From Flavobacteriales bacterium (GTDB taxonomy: Bacteria > Bacteroidota > Bacteroidia > Flavobacteriales_D > Crocinitomicaceae): a stretch of DNA of 64,000 nt. Below are positions 35,392 through 44,623 of this stretch, piece after piece (within the stretch, counting starts at the first letter, position 1; every line of letters begins with the position of its first letter). The position numbers and the translations under genes are program-made. The stretch lies in assembly GCA_947460825.1 (NCBI GenBank), contig CANHHA010000007.1, positions 1 to 64,000 on the forward strand, written 5' to 3'. The notes under the pieces are model-generated. The model was not told the DNA's origin. It was given only the letters and a program-made list of their open reading frames with translations, and did no database searches.

Positions 35392-37437
35392 TTGACTAAT
35401 AAGTAAGAACTCAGTTCGGCGATTATTAGCGCGGTTTTGCTCGTTCGTGTTGGGATACTTTGGATTTTTTTCTCCGAATCCCTTGCTGGAAAGACGGGTT
35501 GCGTCTACTCCTTGCGCTACTAGAAATTTCAATACGGTATTGGCTCGAGATTCAGATAGGGCCAAATTCTTCTCATCATCTCCAAGATCATCCGTGTGCC
35601 CATGTATGGCGATGGTTAGTGATGCATTTTCATTTAAGTATTCGGAAAATCGCTTTAAAATAAGGGTTGAGCTTTCTGCTAATTCATAGGAATCTGTACC
35701 AAACAAAATGTCTTTAATGTTATAGGTTTTCCCTGCCTTCAATGCTTCCGATTTCATCGATACTGTTACGCTGTTGGCGTTAAGTTGATCTTTAGTAATT
35801 ATGGAGGAATTGAATGCGCTTCCTTCCTTTTTTAGGGTAACCGTAATTGGTTCATCGGTATTCATTTTTAACACGACAGCATACTTACCGTCATCATTAT
35901 TTACGTCCATCACTACCTTTTCTCCATTCGATCCATAGGCAACCTCAATTTTACCATCTACCACCGCTTGATTCTTCTCGTCGGTGAGTTGCCCCTTTAA
36001 TATAACTACCGATTTTGGTTGTGCTTTTAGGTATAAATCAAACCCGTAGATGTTCCAATTTCCACCTTGTTGACTCGAATAATAGGCGAAATCTCCCTTT
36101 GTTGAAACAAAGACCCCCAGTTCATCCCCGGTGGTATTAATCGGATATCCAATATTCTCTGCCTTACTCCAACCTTCTTCGGTTTTTCGGATGTAATAAA
36201 TATCTAGACCCCCAACGCCAGGTCGTTCTTCTGATGATTCCGATACAAAATATAGAGTTTCTCCATCTTGATGAAAGAAGGGGCTTTTATCTTTTCCGGC
36301 GGTATTTATTTCGTTGAAAGGTTTACCCTCCGACCACGTTCCGTCATCTTTTTTGATGGCAATATAAATGTCGTTATTCCTCGACCCTTTTCTTAAGGTT
36401 GCATAGAAAAGTGTCTTACCATCGGCCGAAAGAGATGGTTGTGCTTCCCATCCGTCTTTGGTGTTGATCCCAGGGCCCATATTCACAAGTGGTGTCCATT
36501 GGTAATCGTTTCCCCCTTTACCCGTTCGTTTGTATGAGGTAGTAAATAAATCACAATTGAGATAAGTTTGCGAATAAACGGTTTCCTTTTTACACGCACA
36601 GATGATCATTTCTTTGTTATCCGCAGATAAGGTAGCGGTACCATAGTTAAAAAAGGACCCATCGTTCAACGGGGCAGGGACTGGAACTCCGTAGTTAAAT
36701 ACATTTTCATTGAGCGACAAGCGTTCAGATACCGTAAACTCCTCTATAATATGGTCGGAAATATCACCGAGGTTTTTGCGGTTTACTTTACGCGTAAAAA
36801 ACATTAGGTCGTTATCGGGTGAAATCATCGGGAAATATTCGTCGAGGTCGGAGCTTACCTGTTCAATCAATATCGGTTCAAATGGAACTGGATTCTCGGT
36901 AAATGCTTTCGCCCGAAGATGCCGCTCGATGAAAGCGCCGGCGGTTTTCTTCTTTTCGGCGTGATCAGCAGCTAATCTCGTAAAATCATCTTCAGGTAAA
37001 GCAACTAATTCCGTGAGGTATGGGATAGCCTTTTCAGTTTCCCCCTTGGTAACAAGCATTACTGCGAGATTATACAACATTTCTTCATGAAAGGTAGGGC
37101 ATTTTTTATAGGCAGAGGAATACAGCACAAAGGCCTGTGCTTCATATCGAGCTGCTTCCGATTCCTTTTTAGGATCCTCGCCTAATTTTCCAGCTAGCGC
37201 ATAGGCTTTTTGGGCCATGATAAATGGGATTTCTGCATTATTAGGATAACTTGCATTGAGTTCTTGAAAAATCAAGCTCGCTTTATTTATATCCATTTCA
37301 TCACGAAAGGGTTGTAAAGCTTTGATTAGTTTTTTGTCGCTGCTAATGCAGGGGTCGGATTGACCAAAACTGAGAAACGAGAAAAATAATAAAAAGTAGC
37401 ACGGTATCCATCGGGGCATAGGCAAAAAATTAGTCAA
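35389..37437 (-). CDS. Second PorE-like outer membrane protein (TPR, PD40, CRD, OmpA)
   Basis: 682 aa with a signal peptide (ending around FLSFGQSD), TPR-like helices (about 30-165), PD40 propeller strands with SADGKTLFYAT/HQDGETLYFVSES motifs (about 180-455), a carboxypeptidase-regulatory fold (VVILKGQLTDEKNQAVVDGKIEV) and an OmpA domain (IHGHTDDLGDDEKN, NRRTEFLL). It has the same architecture as the 10008-12020 gene but clearly different sequence. It may anchor a T9SS or surface complex to peptidoglycan; this is inferred from PorE. It lacks operon partners. An alternative start is the ATG 18 nt downstream. Confidence 0.87.
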   Translation of the reverse strand: MTNFLPMPRWIPCYFLLFFSFLSFGQSDPCISSDKKLIKALQPFRDEMDINKASLIFQELNASYPNNAEIPFIMAQKAYALAGKLGEDPKKESEAARYEAQAFVLYSSAYKKCPTFHEEMLYNLAVMLVTKGETEKAIPYLTELVALPEDDFTRLAADHAEKKKTAGAFIERHLRAKAFTENPVPFEPILIEQVSSDLDEYFPMISPDNDLMFFTRKVNRKNLGDISDHIIEEFTVSERLSLNENVFNYGVPVPAPLNDGSFFNYGTATLSADNKEMIICACKKETVYSQTYLNCDLFTTSYKRTGKGGNDYQWTPLVNMGPGINTKDGWEAQPSLSADGKTLFYATLRKGSRNNDIYIAIKKDDGTWSEGKPFNEINTAGKDKSPFFHQDGETLYFVSESSEERPGVGGLDIYYIRKTEEGWSKAENIGYPINTTGDELGVFVSTKGDFAYYSSQQGGNWNIYGFDLYLKAQPKSVVILKGQLTDEKNQAVVDGKIEVAYGSNGEKVVMDVNNDDGKYAVVLKMNTDEPITVTLKKEGSAFNSSIITKDQLNANSVTVSMKSEALKAGKTYNIKDILFGTDSYELAESSTLILKRFSEYLNENASLTIAIHGHTDDLGDDEKNLALSESRANTVLKFLVAQGVDATRLSSKGFGEKNPKYPNTNEQNRANNRRTEFLLISQ

Positions 37438-37475
37438 TACCTTTTAAGTAAATTATGCTGTAAAGGTTACACTTA

Positions 37476-38492
37476 TTATACCTTTTTTAATGCCGATATA
37501 CAAACTTCAATGTCGGATCTTTGTATATTCAAGTGGGTCACAAAGCGTATCATACCCGGACCGAAGGCCATGCATAAAATCCCCTTTTCTTTGAGGTCTT
37601 GAATTATAAGGTCGCGCCGTTCAGCTTGGGTAAGGGTTATAACAACAATATTTGTTTCTACGGGATAAATTTCTTTTACCCAAGGCAGGGTAATTAAACA
37701 GGATTCAAGGAGTTTTGCGTGTACGTGATCTTCGTTTAAACGAGAAACGTGCCGTGTCAATGCGTAATACCCACCGGCAGCAATGATTCCAGCCTGGCGC
37801 ATGCCACCGCCTAAGACTTTTCTAATTCTGCGTGCTTTGTGAATGAAGTCGGAGGAACCTATCAGTAATGAGCCAACCGGAGCCCCAAGTCCTTTGGAAA
37901 GGCACAGTGAAATGCTATCAAATGACTGGGCATAGGTAGCTGGGGTTTGCTTATTCACGGTTAGCGCGTTAAATAGTCTGGCTCCATCTAAGTGTAGCGG
38001 TAGGTTTTGATGCTTACAAAACGCAGCAATCCGTTGGATTTCTTCGAACTCATAAACAGCACCCCCACCGCGATTGGCAGTATCTTCAATGGAAACGAGT
38101 TGAGTAAGGGGTAAGTGAATGTCTTCTGGGTTATTTATTGCGGCTTGAAGATCCGAAGCGTTTATTTTCCCGTGATTTCCCCTAAGTAATTTCATGGAAC
38201 ATTGGCTGTTTCTTGCAATTCCGCCCCCTTCGTATTTGTAGATATGACTCTCTTGATGGCAAATTACCTCGCCTCCCGGCGCGGTGTGAACCATAATTGC
38301 AATCTGGTTGGTCTGTGTTCCAGATGCACAAAACAAGGCTGCCTCTTTCTTGAATAAATCCGCAGTATATTGTTCCAGTTGATTAACACTGGGATCTTCA
38401 TTAAATACATCGTCTCCTACAGGTGCAGCGGCCATGTATTTGCGCATGGCTTGGGTTGGAATGGTTACCGTATCGCTTCTTAAATCGATCAT
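37476..38492 (-). CDS. ltaE: Low-specificity L-threonine aldolase
   Basis: 338 aa PLP enzyme of the aspartate aminotransferase fold that cleaves L-threonine or allo-threonine to glycine and acetaldehyde. Start MIDLRSDTVTIPTQAMRK, APVGDDVFNEDPSVNQLE and the PLP-lysine region SLCLSKGLGAPVGS are canonical. Length is normal. It is divergent from the TauE/SafE gene. Confidence 0.93.
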   Translation of the reverse strand: MIDLRSDTVTIPTQAMRKYMAAAPVGDDVFNEDPSVNQLEQYTADLFKKEAALFCASGTQTNQIAIMVHTAPGGEVICHQESHIYKYEGGGIARNSQCSMKLLRGNHGKINASDLQAAINNPEDIHLPLTQLVSIEDTANRGGGAVYEFEEIQRIAAFCKHQNLPLHLDGARLFNALTVNKQTPATYAQSFDSISLCLSKGLGAPVGSLLIGSSDFIHKARRIRKVLGGGMRQAGIIAAGGYYALTRHVSRLNEDHVHAKLLESCLITLPWVKEIYPVETNIVVITLTQAERRDLIIQDLKEKGILCMAFGPGMIRFVTHLNIQRSDIEVCISALKKV

Positions 38493-38498
38493 TCTGGG

Positions 38499-38506
38499 TA
38501 TCTTTG
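38499..38506 (+). promoter_or_regulatory. -7 promoter box of TauE/SafE gene
   Basis: TATCTTTG matches TAnnTTTG, 18 nt before the ATG at 38525. The tracked start at 38423 lies within the divergent aldolase gene and upstream of this box. Confidence 0.5.
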
Positions 38507-38524
38507 GTTAAAAGTGTAAAAGTA

Positions 38525-39280
38525 ATGTTTTGGATTATTCCCTTGGTTGCTTTCTTGGCATCGATTCTAACCTTTTTCTCAGGCTTTGGTTTGGGTACCC
38601 TGTTGATGGCTGCCATGCTTTGGTATTATCCCCCGGAATTAGCCATAGCGTTAACGGCTTTGGTCCATTTGTTAAATTCAGCAGTTAAATCCACGATGAA
38701 TCGGCACGTGCAATGGCGGATTGTTTGGCTTTTCGGAATTCCGTCGATGCTTGCAGCATTTTTTGGGGCAAGGCTCTTAACTAATTTAAGCGCACACCCC
38801 GCGGAGTTGTTTGATTTGACTGAATCCTCTTTGACCCATCCTGTGAGTTTTTTGTCGTTTCTGATTGGTTTATTTTTGATGATTTTCAGCATTGCTGAGT
38901 GGGGGATAAACGGTAAATCCGTTAGCGCACCCTTGTGGATTGGAGGACTTATTTCAGGTTTTATGGGCGGTCTCAGCGGGCATCAAGGCGCCTTGCGAAG
39001 TTTATTTTTATTGCGTGAAATACCTGATGTGCGCACGTTAGTTTCCACCTTGGCCTTTATTGGCTTACTTACCGATGTGGCGCGTAATGCGGTGTATCTG
39101 AATACTTTGCCATGGGAAAAGGTTGATTTATTCCAACTCTCGGTTACGGGAATCGCAGCTACACTTGGCGTATTGGTTGGTACTCGGATGTTGAAGAAGG
39201 TTTCAATCCAACTTCTTCATCGCTTGATTACCCTTGGAATCTTTACCTTAGGATCTTCCATGCTTTTGGGCCTACTTTAG
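38525..39280 (+). CDS. TauE/SafE family membrane permease
   Basis: 251 aa from the ATG at 38525. About seven to eight hydrophobic segments are visible. The repeat motif GFGLGTLLMAAMLWYYPPELAIALTALVHLLNS and its second-half counterpart GGLISGFMGGLSGHQGALRS mark the TauE/SafE family of presumed sulfonate/sulfite or organic anion exporters. Substrate is unknown. It converges with the YwqK-like gene, overlapping by 4 bp. Confidence 0.88.
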   Translation: MFWIIPLVAFLASILTFFSGFGLGTLLMAAMLWYYPPELAIALTALVHLLNSAVKSTMNRHVQWRIVWLFGIPSMLAAFFGARLLTNLSAHPAELFDLTESSLTHPVSFLSFLIGLFLMIFSIAEWGINGKSVSAPLWIGGLISGFMGGLSGHQGALRSLFLLREIPDVRTLVSTLAFIGLLTDVARNAVYLNTLPWEKVDLFQLSVTGIAATLGVLVGTRMLKKVSIQLLHRLITLGIFTLGSSMLLGLL

Positions 39281-40293
39281 GATTTATCCTTAGCCCTGCG
39301 CTCTTTGCGTTTCTTTCGCTTGGTTTTCTTGGTATCACCTGGTGTCATGTCTTTTGGATCATCATCCGCTGTGATTTCTGTAGATTTTTCTGTTTTATTG
39401 ACATCATAAAGCACTTTTTTATCGCCGTATTCATCAATTTCCATTTCGTATTGTTTGATGCCTTTTTTATCGTAAATCGTTTGGTGTATTGTTTTTCCTT
39501 TCTCGTTATTGACTAGATGCTCTCCGATCGGAATATTCTTTTTAAAGGTGCTCTTTGAAAGTATGGTCCCGTCTTCCTGGTACTTGATAAAATCACCGTC
39601 TTTTTGGTCCATCATCCACATTTCAATTCCCGCTTCCTTTCCACTGCTGAAGAAATAGGTTTGTTTTCCATGTTTTTTACCTTCTTTATAGTTCAGGCTT
39701 ACCTCGGGCTTACCTTCCTCGCTAAACTTAAGGTGCATTCCATCCAAGAGGCCATTTTTGTATTGAACGATTTTGAAGCGTTTCCCATCGGGAAAGTACT
39801 CCCGTTGAATTCCATCTCGAATATCATTTAGGAAGTTCATATACACTAAAGTGTCACCATTGCGATTGAATTCTTTGGTAACACCATTCAACTTCCCATT
39901 CAAAAAAGTTTCCTCTTTTGATATCTTTCCGGTGGAATCAAAAAAGAATTGCTGTGTGCCATTTCTAATTCCTATGATGTGACGTTGTATGGCCTTGATG
40001 CATCCGGAACTGTAATAGCAGGTGTCTGACCCATCTCGCTTTCCATTCACACAATACATCTCATCCAAGACATAACCCCCACGGTTATAAGTCTGTCCCG
40101 TCCCATTAAACGGTGTGTACAAATCTTTGGTGAGGACATAGGTATTGATTTCTTGATCATAAGTAACTTGATCATATAAATTTAAATACCGCCTTGGTTC
40201 AGCCTTCTTTTTAACGTTTCCGCAAGGACTTTTTTCCTGGCTCATGACCGCGTTAACAACGAGGACAAGAACAATGACTATGTATTTTTTCAT
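39277..40293 (-). CDS. Secreted YwqK/MORN-like repeat protein
   Basis: 338 aa. Signal peptide MKKYIVIVLVLVVNAVMSQE. Repeats of about 23 residues in the form YFPDGK...YKNGLLDGMHLKF, EEGKPEVSLNYKEGKKHGKQTYF recur between about 80 and 290 and fit the YwqK-type MORN variant. The name toxin-antitoxin YwqK antitoxin is common for this family, but no toxin gene is adjacent and the export signal argues against that role. The C-terminus is very basic (KKTKRKKRKERRAKDKS). It overlaps the thioesterase gene by 4 nt. Confidence 0.8.
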   Translation of the reverse strand: MKKYIVIVLVLVVNAVMSQEKSPCGNVKKKAEPRRYLNLYDQVTYDQEINTYVLTKDLYTPFNGTGQTYNRGGYVLDEMYCVNGKRDGSDTCYYSSGCIKAIQRHIIGIRNGTQQFFFDSTGKISKEETFLNGKLNGVTKEFNRNGDTLVYMNFLNDIRDGIQREYFPDGKRFKIVQYKNGLLDGMHLKFSEEGKPEVSLNYKEGKKHGKQTYFFSSGKEAGIEMWMMDQKDGDFIKYQEDGTILSKSTFKKNIPIGEHLVNNEKGKTIHQTIYDKKGIKQYEMEIDEYGDKKVLYDVNKTEKSTEITADDDPKDMTPGDTKKTKRKKRKERRAKDKS

Positions 40294-40688
40294 ATATGTA
40301 AAGATGTTAATGCTACGCTCATGGGTTCAGGGATTTCAATCGTTTGTTTGGTGTGGTTGTTAAAACAAACCAATGTGCTGGTTCCGGTTGCGCACAACGT
40401 GGAGCCTACATAAACCTGATACCCTAAGCTAAAACTCTTGGTTCCAATTGCGGTTACAAAAACGGTAATCTTGGGTAGGTCATGAAGTCTAATCGACGAT
40501 AAATAAGTAGCTTCATTTTTAACAAGCACTACTCCTTGTGTCATCCAATCCCAGTCTTTTCCGAGCAAGGGGTGAAAGTAATGAATTCGAGCCATTTCAA
40601 AATAGTTAAAATAGGCTACGTTGTTTACATGGCCAAGTAAATCGATGTCCGAAAAGCGTACTTGAACTTCAAAAGGGCTACTGTGCAT
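40290..40688 (-). CDS. Hotdog-fold acyl-CoA thioesterase (4HBT/YbgC type)
   Basis: 132 aa, normal hotdog length. RFSDIDLLGHVNNVAYFNYFEMARIHYF carries the catalytic-type Asp-x-x-GHVNN motif of 4-hydroxybenzoyl-CoA thioesterase-like enzymes. It hydrolyses a cytosolic acyl-CoA of unknown chain. It overlaps genes on both sides (11 nt with the dehydratase gene, 4 nt with the YwqK-like gene). Confidence 0.9.
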   Translation of the reverse strand: MHSSPFEVQVRFSDIDLLGHVNNVAYFNYFEMARIHYFHPLLGKDWDWMTQGVVLVKNEATYLSSIRLHDLPKITVFVTAIGTKSFSLGYQVYVGSTLCATGTSTLVCFNNHTKQTIEIPEPMSVALTSLHI

Positions 40689-42552
40689 CTAATTGCTGGA
40701 ATTGGGAGTTATTGCTTTTAAATTCTGGAACAATTTGTTTCATGATCGCTACCCGTTGCATAAGCGAGGTGTTAGATTCAAGCAGTAATTCAATCTGCGG
40801 ATTCAATTCCGAGGTGATTTCACGAGTTTTTGCAATCAGTATTTTGGGATGATGGGTTGTTAATGTAGTTTCTGAATCCGCTAATAATTCCTCGTAGAGT
40901 TTCTCTCCCGGACGTAAGCCAGAGATTTTAATTTCAATGTCCTTGCCGGGTTCCAAGCCATGAAGCAGGATCATTTTTCTGGCTAATTCGATGATAGGAA
41001 CAGATTCACCCATGTCAAATACATAGATTTCTCCACCCTTACCCATGGAAAAAGCTTCTAATACCAATTGGCATGCCTCGGGTATAGTCATGAAATATCT
41101 GGTGATGCGTTCATCAGTTACGGTAATCGGTCCACCTTGTTCAATTTGTCGTTGAAAAAGTGGGATAACAGATCCGTTGGAGCCTAGTACATTTCCAAAG
41201 CGGGTGGTGATGAATTTGGTAATTCCCAGGTGATTTTTATTCTGCACAATCATTTCGGCGATGCGCTTACTTGCACCCATAATATTAGTTGGGTTAACCG
41301 CTTTGTCCGTTGAAATGAAAATAAACTTTTCCAGGTTGAATGCAACGGCGCACTCGGTTAAATTCCTCGTTCCTAAAATATTAGTAATGATTGCCTCGTG
41401 TGGATTTTCTTCCATTAATGGGACATGTTTGTAGGCGGCTGCATGAAAGACAATGTGCGGATTGAACTCTTCAAAAATACTCCGTATCGATTCGAAGTTT
41501 CGAATATCTCCGATTCGGAAATGTATGCGAAGTTCATGTGGGTAGTCAATTAATTCCTGTTGCAGTTCATAAAGTGGAGATTCTGCTTGATCTAAGAGTA
41601 TGAGGTTCGCTACGTTATACTTAATCACTTCCTTTGCGATACCACTACCGATAGACCCCGCAGCCCCTGTGATAATTATGGTTTTCCCCGCCATTTCAGC
41701 CGCTAAGCTGCTTTGAGCTAATTGAATATGTGCCCGACCTAACAATTCCGAAATATTAATTTGACCTATCTTTTTTGGGGTTAATTCCCCATTGACCCAG
41801 GTATTAGGATCTTGCACCCGCTGAATTTTTACTTGTTTTGAAAGACAGATTTCCACGAGATTCCTCAATAATTCCGGGTTGAGTGTACGAATGGCAACAA
41901 TGACTTTTTCGATTCGTAGGGAGGAAAGTAAGGAATCCATTTGGTTCGCGTCGAAAACCTTGATCCCATCGATTCTATTGCCTACAAGCGCAGTGTTATT
42001 GTCCACAAACCCTATAATTTTTTGCTGAATGCGATTATCGTTTTCTATGGTGCGTTTGGCAATTATTCCCATGGCTCCCGCCCCGAATACCAAGACACGT
42101 TCTCCAATCTCAGCGGACTTTACCGTTTCGATATACCATAGTTTAATGGCAAATCTACTCCCTATAAGAAACATAAGACTAATCATAAACTCCATTAGAA
42201 TTATGGAGCTGGGAAACAAGTAGGTAGTGTTCCAAATGGTGGCGCGTAAGGCACTAATGACAATAAAAATCAAGGTAGCGCTGAGATTGGCTTTGAGTAT
42301 GCGCTGTGAATCTTGGGTTGAGGTGTAGCGAACTAGGCCTTTGTGGATTCCAAATAGAATAAAAACGACCCCTTTGATGCATAAATAGAGGATGAATTCG
42401 GGCCAATGTTGGAGCCATTCGTTTTTCATCGCATACAGATTGGTATTTAAATCGAAGCGAATAAAATAGGCAAGGACTAGTGAAAAGACAGAAATAATTA
42501 AATCAATTACGATTATTATCCAACGAGGGGTTGCCGTTCTTAATTTAATCAT
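40678..42552 (-). CDS. WbpM/CapD-like nucleoside-diphosphate-sugar 4,6-dehydratase
   Basis: 624 aa. Four membrane segments (about 10-130), then a cytosolic NAD-binding-like fold (VLVFGAGAMGIIAKR) and a second SDR domain with IITGAAGSIGSGIA, AYKHVPLMEENP and STDKAVNPTNIMGASKR. The active-site Tyr of classical SDRs is replaced by Met (M-x3-K), as in WbpM/FlaA1-type dehydratases. These convert UDP-GlcNAc to a 4-keto-6-deoxy sugar for surface glycans. It probably serves polysaccharide or glycoprotein synthesis together with the locus at the left edge. Confidence 0.93.
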   Translation of the reverse strand: MIKLRTATPRWIIIVIDLIISVFSLVLAYFIRFDLNTNLYAMKNEWLQHWPEFILYLCIKGVVFILFGIHKGLVRYTSTQDSQRILKANLSATLIFIVISALRATIWNTTYLFPSSIILMEFMISLMFLIGSRFAIKLWYIETVKSAEIGERVLVFGAGAMGIIAKRTIENDNRIQQKIIGFVDNNTALVGNRIDGIKVFDANQMDSLLSSLRIEKVIVAIRTLNPELLRNLVEICLSKQVKIQRVQDPNTWVNGELTPKKIGQINISELLGRAHIQLAQSSLAAEMAGKTIIITGAAGSIGSGIAKEVIKYNVANLILLDQAESPLYELQQELIDYPHELRIHFRIGDIRNFESIRSIFEEFNPHIVFHAAAYKHVPLMEENPHEAIITNILGTRNLTECAVAFNLEKFIFISTDKAVNPTNIMGASKRIAEMIVQNKNHLGITKFITTRFGNVLGSNGSVIPLFQRQIEQGGPITVTDERITRYFMTIPEACQLVLEAFSMGKGGEIYVFDMGESVPIIELARKMILLHGLEPGKDIEIKISGLRPGEKLYEELLADSETTLTTHHPKILIAKTREITSELNPQIELLLESNTSLMQRVAIMKQIVPEFKSNNSQFQQLDAQ

Positions 42553-42557
42553 GAAAT

Positions 42558-42565
42558 CAAAGGTA
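42558..42565 (-). promoter_or_regulatory. -7 box of WbpM-like gene
   Basis: Minus strand TACCTTTG (plus 42565-42558), 5 nt before the ATG at 42552. It lies on the U-run side of the upstream terminator; no good -33 is seen. Confidence 0.4.
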
Positions 42566-42594
42566 AAAAAAAAGACCGCGATTGCGGTCTTTTA
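42565..42594 (-). terminator. Terminator of the 147-aa secreted protein gene
   Basis: Minus strand: AAAGACCGC-AATC-GCGGTCTTT followed by a TTTTTT run. The 9-bp stem is perfect. Confidence 0.85.
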
Positions 42595-42611
42595 CTTCAA
42601 TTAGTATCGTT

Positions 42612-43055
42612 TTAGTTCAATCGAACGATGTTCATTTTAAGGTCGCTCAACACTTCCTTAATGTATCCATCTTTCATAGAAACGAATACCGAGAGTGCTG
42701 GGTTCGTATCTCCGTAGCAATTTCCTGCTTTGGTTTCACCCGCTTCAAGATTGAACGTAAATGTATATTCTGGGTTATCACACGTTCTGCAATTTCCGTT
42801 ATCCAAGTCATAATACATATCCTCTCTTACTTTAAGAGATGCGGCAACGGCATTTGAATTTGTAATACTTAATAACTTAAACGTCATGGTTTCATGGCGA
42901 TCTTCATTGGTACATGTGGTTAATTGCGCCGTAATACTTACGCCGTTTTCGCTGTACAATACTTCAGGGGAACCTACAGCAGTACTTGTCATTTTTTGAC
43001 CAAATGAAGTCAGTGAAATCGAAGCTAATAATCCGAAAAAAGCAATACGTAACAT
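42612..43055 (-). CDS. Small secreted protein of unknown function
   Basis: 147 aa. Signal peptide MLRIAFFGLLASISLTSFGQK. The mature part has two Cys clusters (TTCTNEDRHE; NGNCRTCDNPEY...AGNCYGD) and looks like a beta-sandwich. No family was recognised. It has its own terminator and no partner genes. Confidence 0.72.
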   Translation of the reverse strand: MLRIAFFGLLASISLTSFGQKMTSTAVGSPEVLYSENGVSITAQLTTCTNEDRHETMTFKLLSITNSNAVAASLKVREDMYYDLDNGNCRTCDNPEYTFTFNLEAGETKAGNCYGDTNPALSVFVSMKDGYIKEVLSDLKMNIVRLN

Positions 43056-43116
43056 AAGCGGTGGTTTTTATTAAATTTATACATGTCTAAGACGACAAAT
43101 CTCCTTGAATTGTTGC

Positions 43117-43147
43117 TTTGAACGCTTAAAATTATTCAATATTTTTG
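43117..43147 (+). promoter_or_regulatory. Promoter of CYTH gene
   Basis: TTTG (43117-43120), 19 bp, TATTTTTG (43140-43147): the best full match to the Bacteroidota -33/-7 consensus in the window, 12 nt before the ATG. Confidence 0.72.
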
Positions 43148-43159
43148 AATCTTAAAAAA

Positions 43160-43609
43160 ATGATTGAAATAGAACGTAAATTTTTGATCGGAAACATGGA
43201 TTTACTGAGTCCATGGCTGTTGAATGGGCGAACTATTCAACAAGGTTATTTGTTTGTGGCGCCTGATAAATCATGTAGGATTCGCTTGAAGGGGGAACGG
43301 GGGTTTATCACCTTGAAGTTCGGTGACTCCGCATTAGTTCGGTCGGAATTTGAATATGAAATCCCTCAACCTGAGGCAGAGGCCTTGCTCCGTCATTGTT
43401 CAAAAGTGCTTTCGAAAACGCGATTTGAGGTTATGGTCGATTCCCATGTTTGGGAAATTGATGTCTTTCATGAAAAACTCGAAGGACTCATAGTCGCTGA
43501 AATTGAATTATCTCGAGAAGACGAAACTTTTGTACTACCCGATTGGGTTGGCAAGGAAGTTACTGCAGATAAATCGTATCTGAATGTAAATTTGATTGAA
43601 CGGTTATAG
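43160..43609 (+). CDS. CYTH domain (triphosphate tunnel) protein
   Basis: 149 aa from the ATG at 43160, giving MIEIERKFLI, the canonical ExExK start of CYTH proteins; the tracked TTG start falls in the -7 box. SCRIRLKGERGFITLKFG supplies the tunnel Arg/Lys residues, and IVAEIELSREDE the acidic pair. Family members hydrolyse triphosphate or inorganic tripolyphosphate, or make cAMP. Bacterial short CYTH proteins of this type are usually triphosphatases. Convergent with the next gene (6-bp overlap). Confidence 0.9.
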   Translation: MIEIERKFLIGNMDLLSPWLLNGRTIQQGYLFVAPDKSCRIRLKGERGFITLKFGDSALVRSEFEYEIPQPEAEALLRHCSKVLSKTRFEVMVDSHVWEIDVFHEKLEGLIVAEIELSREDETFVLPDWVGKEVTADKSYLNVNLIERL

Positions 43610-43930
43610 TCTTTCTATGGGGGATGTGATGCAATCCACGACGTTACCTCCGATTTCGAAGGTGAAAAAGGCATTAAAATCCGCAATGTTTTCCGTCTCA
43701 AAAAACGAAACGTTTTGCTCCGTGAGTTGATTGATTTCGTTTAGTGTGATTTTTTTTATGTATTTCATGAGTACTTGATCTTCATCCCAAATATCCTCCT
43801 CAATTAAATACAAGGTGGGTTCATGAAAGGGAATGAATTCTTTGTCCTCGATGTAGGGTTCTAATATGTTCCAAAATTTCTGGGTTGGAGTTACTTTTAA
43901 ATAGGCTCTATTGATGGTTTTCATAGTCAT
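43604..43930 (-). CDS. Hypothetical protein (108 aa)
   Basis: Not recognised. Acidic cytosolic-looking protein (FWNILEPYIEDKEFIPFHEPTLYLIEEDIWDEDQ) without a signal. Its start overlaps the end of the lipoprotein gene by 4 nt, so both are probably co-translated. Confidence 0.6.
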   Translation of the reverse strand: MTMKTINRAYLKVTPTQKFWNILEPYIEDKEFIPFHEPTLYLIEEDIWDEDQVLMKYIKKITLNEINQLTEQNVSFFETENIADFNAFFTFEIGGNVVDCITSPIERL

Positions 43931-44556
43931 TGTTTAGGTGTTTTGGGAAATGTCCATCGGCATGATTGTCCAGTTCCTTGTTCTATGATGATCCGGATGG
44001 AATCGGTTGGATAGGAATATCGTTGGTAACGCTCCCATTGCTTGCGATTAATTTTACCGCTCGAATTAATTTCAACGATTGAGGCGCTATTGATTAATAT
44101 GAGCACATTTTCTTTGGATATTTTTTGCCTTTCAAACCACTCCAATTGTTGGTTATTAGGCCCGTAATGGTCTAGCCAGTTAAATAACGCATTTATTCGG
44201 GTGTTACTGTCCTTGAATTTCCATTCACCAACATACATGGATTTTTCACCTTCTCGAAGTACAAAACGGGTGGGGTATTGTCCTTTTGGATGCGGAAAAC
44301 GATCCAGAAAGTGTGCAGTTTCATCAACTTCGATTGCATCAAAATTCAAGCCAACACTATCGTTGGTGTACTTCATGAGATACGGAGCAAGGGTATCTTG
44401 TTTGGCAAGTTGCTTCCGGTGTGTTTGTGTTCGTTTGGGTTGAATATCTTCAAACCTCTTATTTTTTCCTTCTGACTTGCTAGAACAGGCGCATAGTGCC
44501 ATGGCACCAATGGCAATACTCCATATGAATTTGAGGGTTAGTAAGGGTTTGTACAT
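43927..44556 (-). CDS. Hypothetical lipoprotein (209 aa)
   Basis: 209 aa. An N-terminal signal with lipobox ALCACSS near residue 24 predicts a lipoprotein. The rest is unrecognised, with a Lys/Arg/Gln-rich linker (KRFEDIQPKRTQTHRKQLAKQ) and a domain containing LREGEKSMYVGEWKF. AGGAGC lies just before the ATG and TAAAATTG is a weak -7 box. It forms a two-gene unit with the 108-aa protein. Confidence 0.65.
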   Translation of the reverse strand: MYKPLLTLKFIWSIAIGAMALCACSSKSEGKNKRFEDIQPKRTQTHRKQLAKQDTLAPYLMKYTNDSVGLNFDAIEVDETAHFLDRFPHPKGQYPTRFVLREGEKSMYVGEWKFKDSNTRINALFNWLDHYGPNNQQLEWFERQKISKENVLILINSASIVEINSSGKINRKQWERYQRYSYPTDSIRIIIEQGTGQSCRWTFPKTPKQ

Positions 44557-44604
44557 GCTCCTACAATTTTAACGATTTCTAAGATATGTTAAGGTCACTT
44601 TTGT

Positions 44605-44612
44605 TATTTTTG
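44605..44612 (+). promoter_or_regulatory. -7 promoter box of small lipoprotein gene
   Basis: TATTTTTG, 11 nt before the ATG at 44624. No clear -33. Confidence 0.5.
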
Positions 44613-44623
44613 TAAAAAAAGAA

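Noticed and set aside
39277-40293. Toxin-antitoxin module (YwqK antitoxin)
   Set aside because: The protein has an export signal and MORN-like repeats, and no toxin gene is adjacent.
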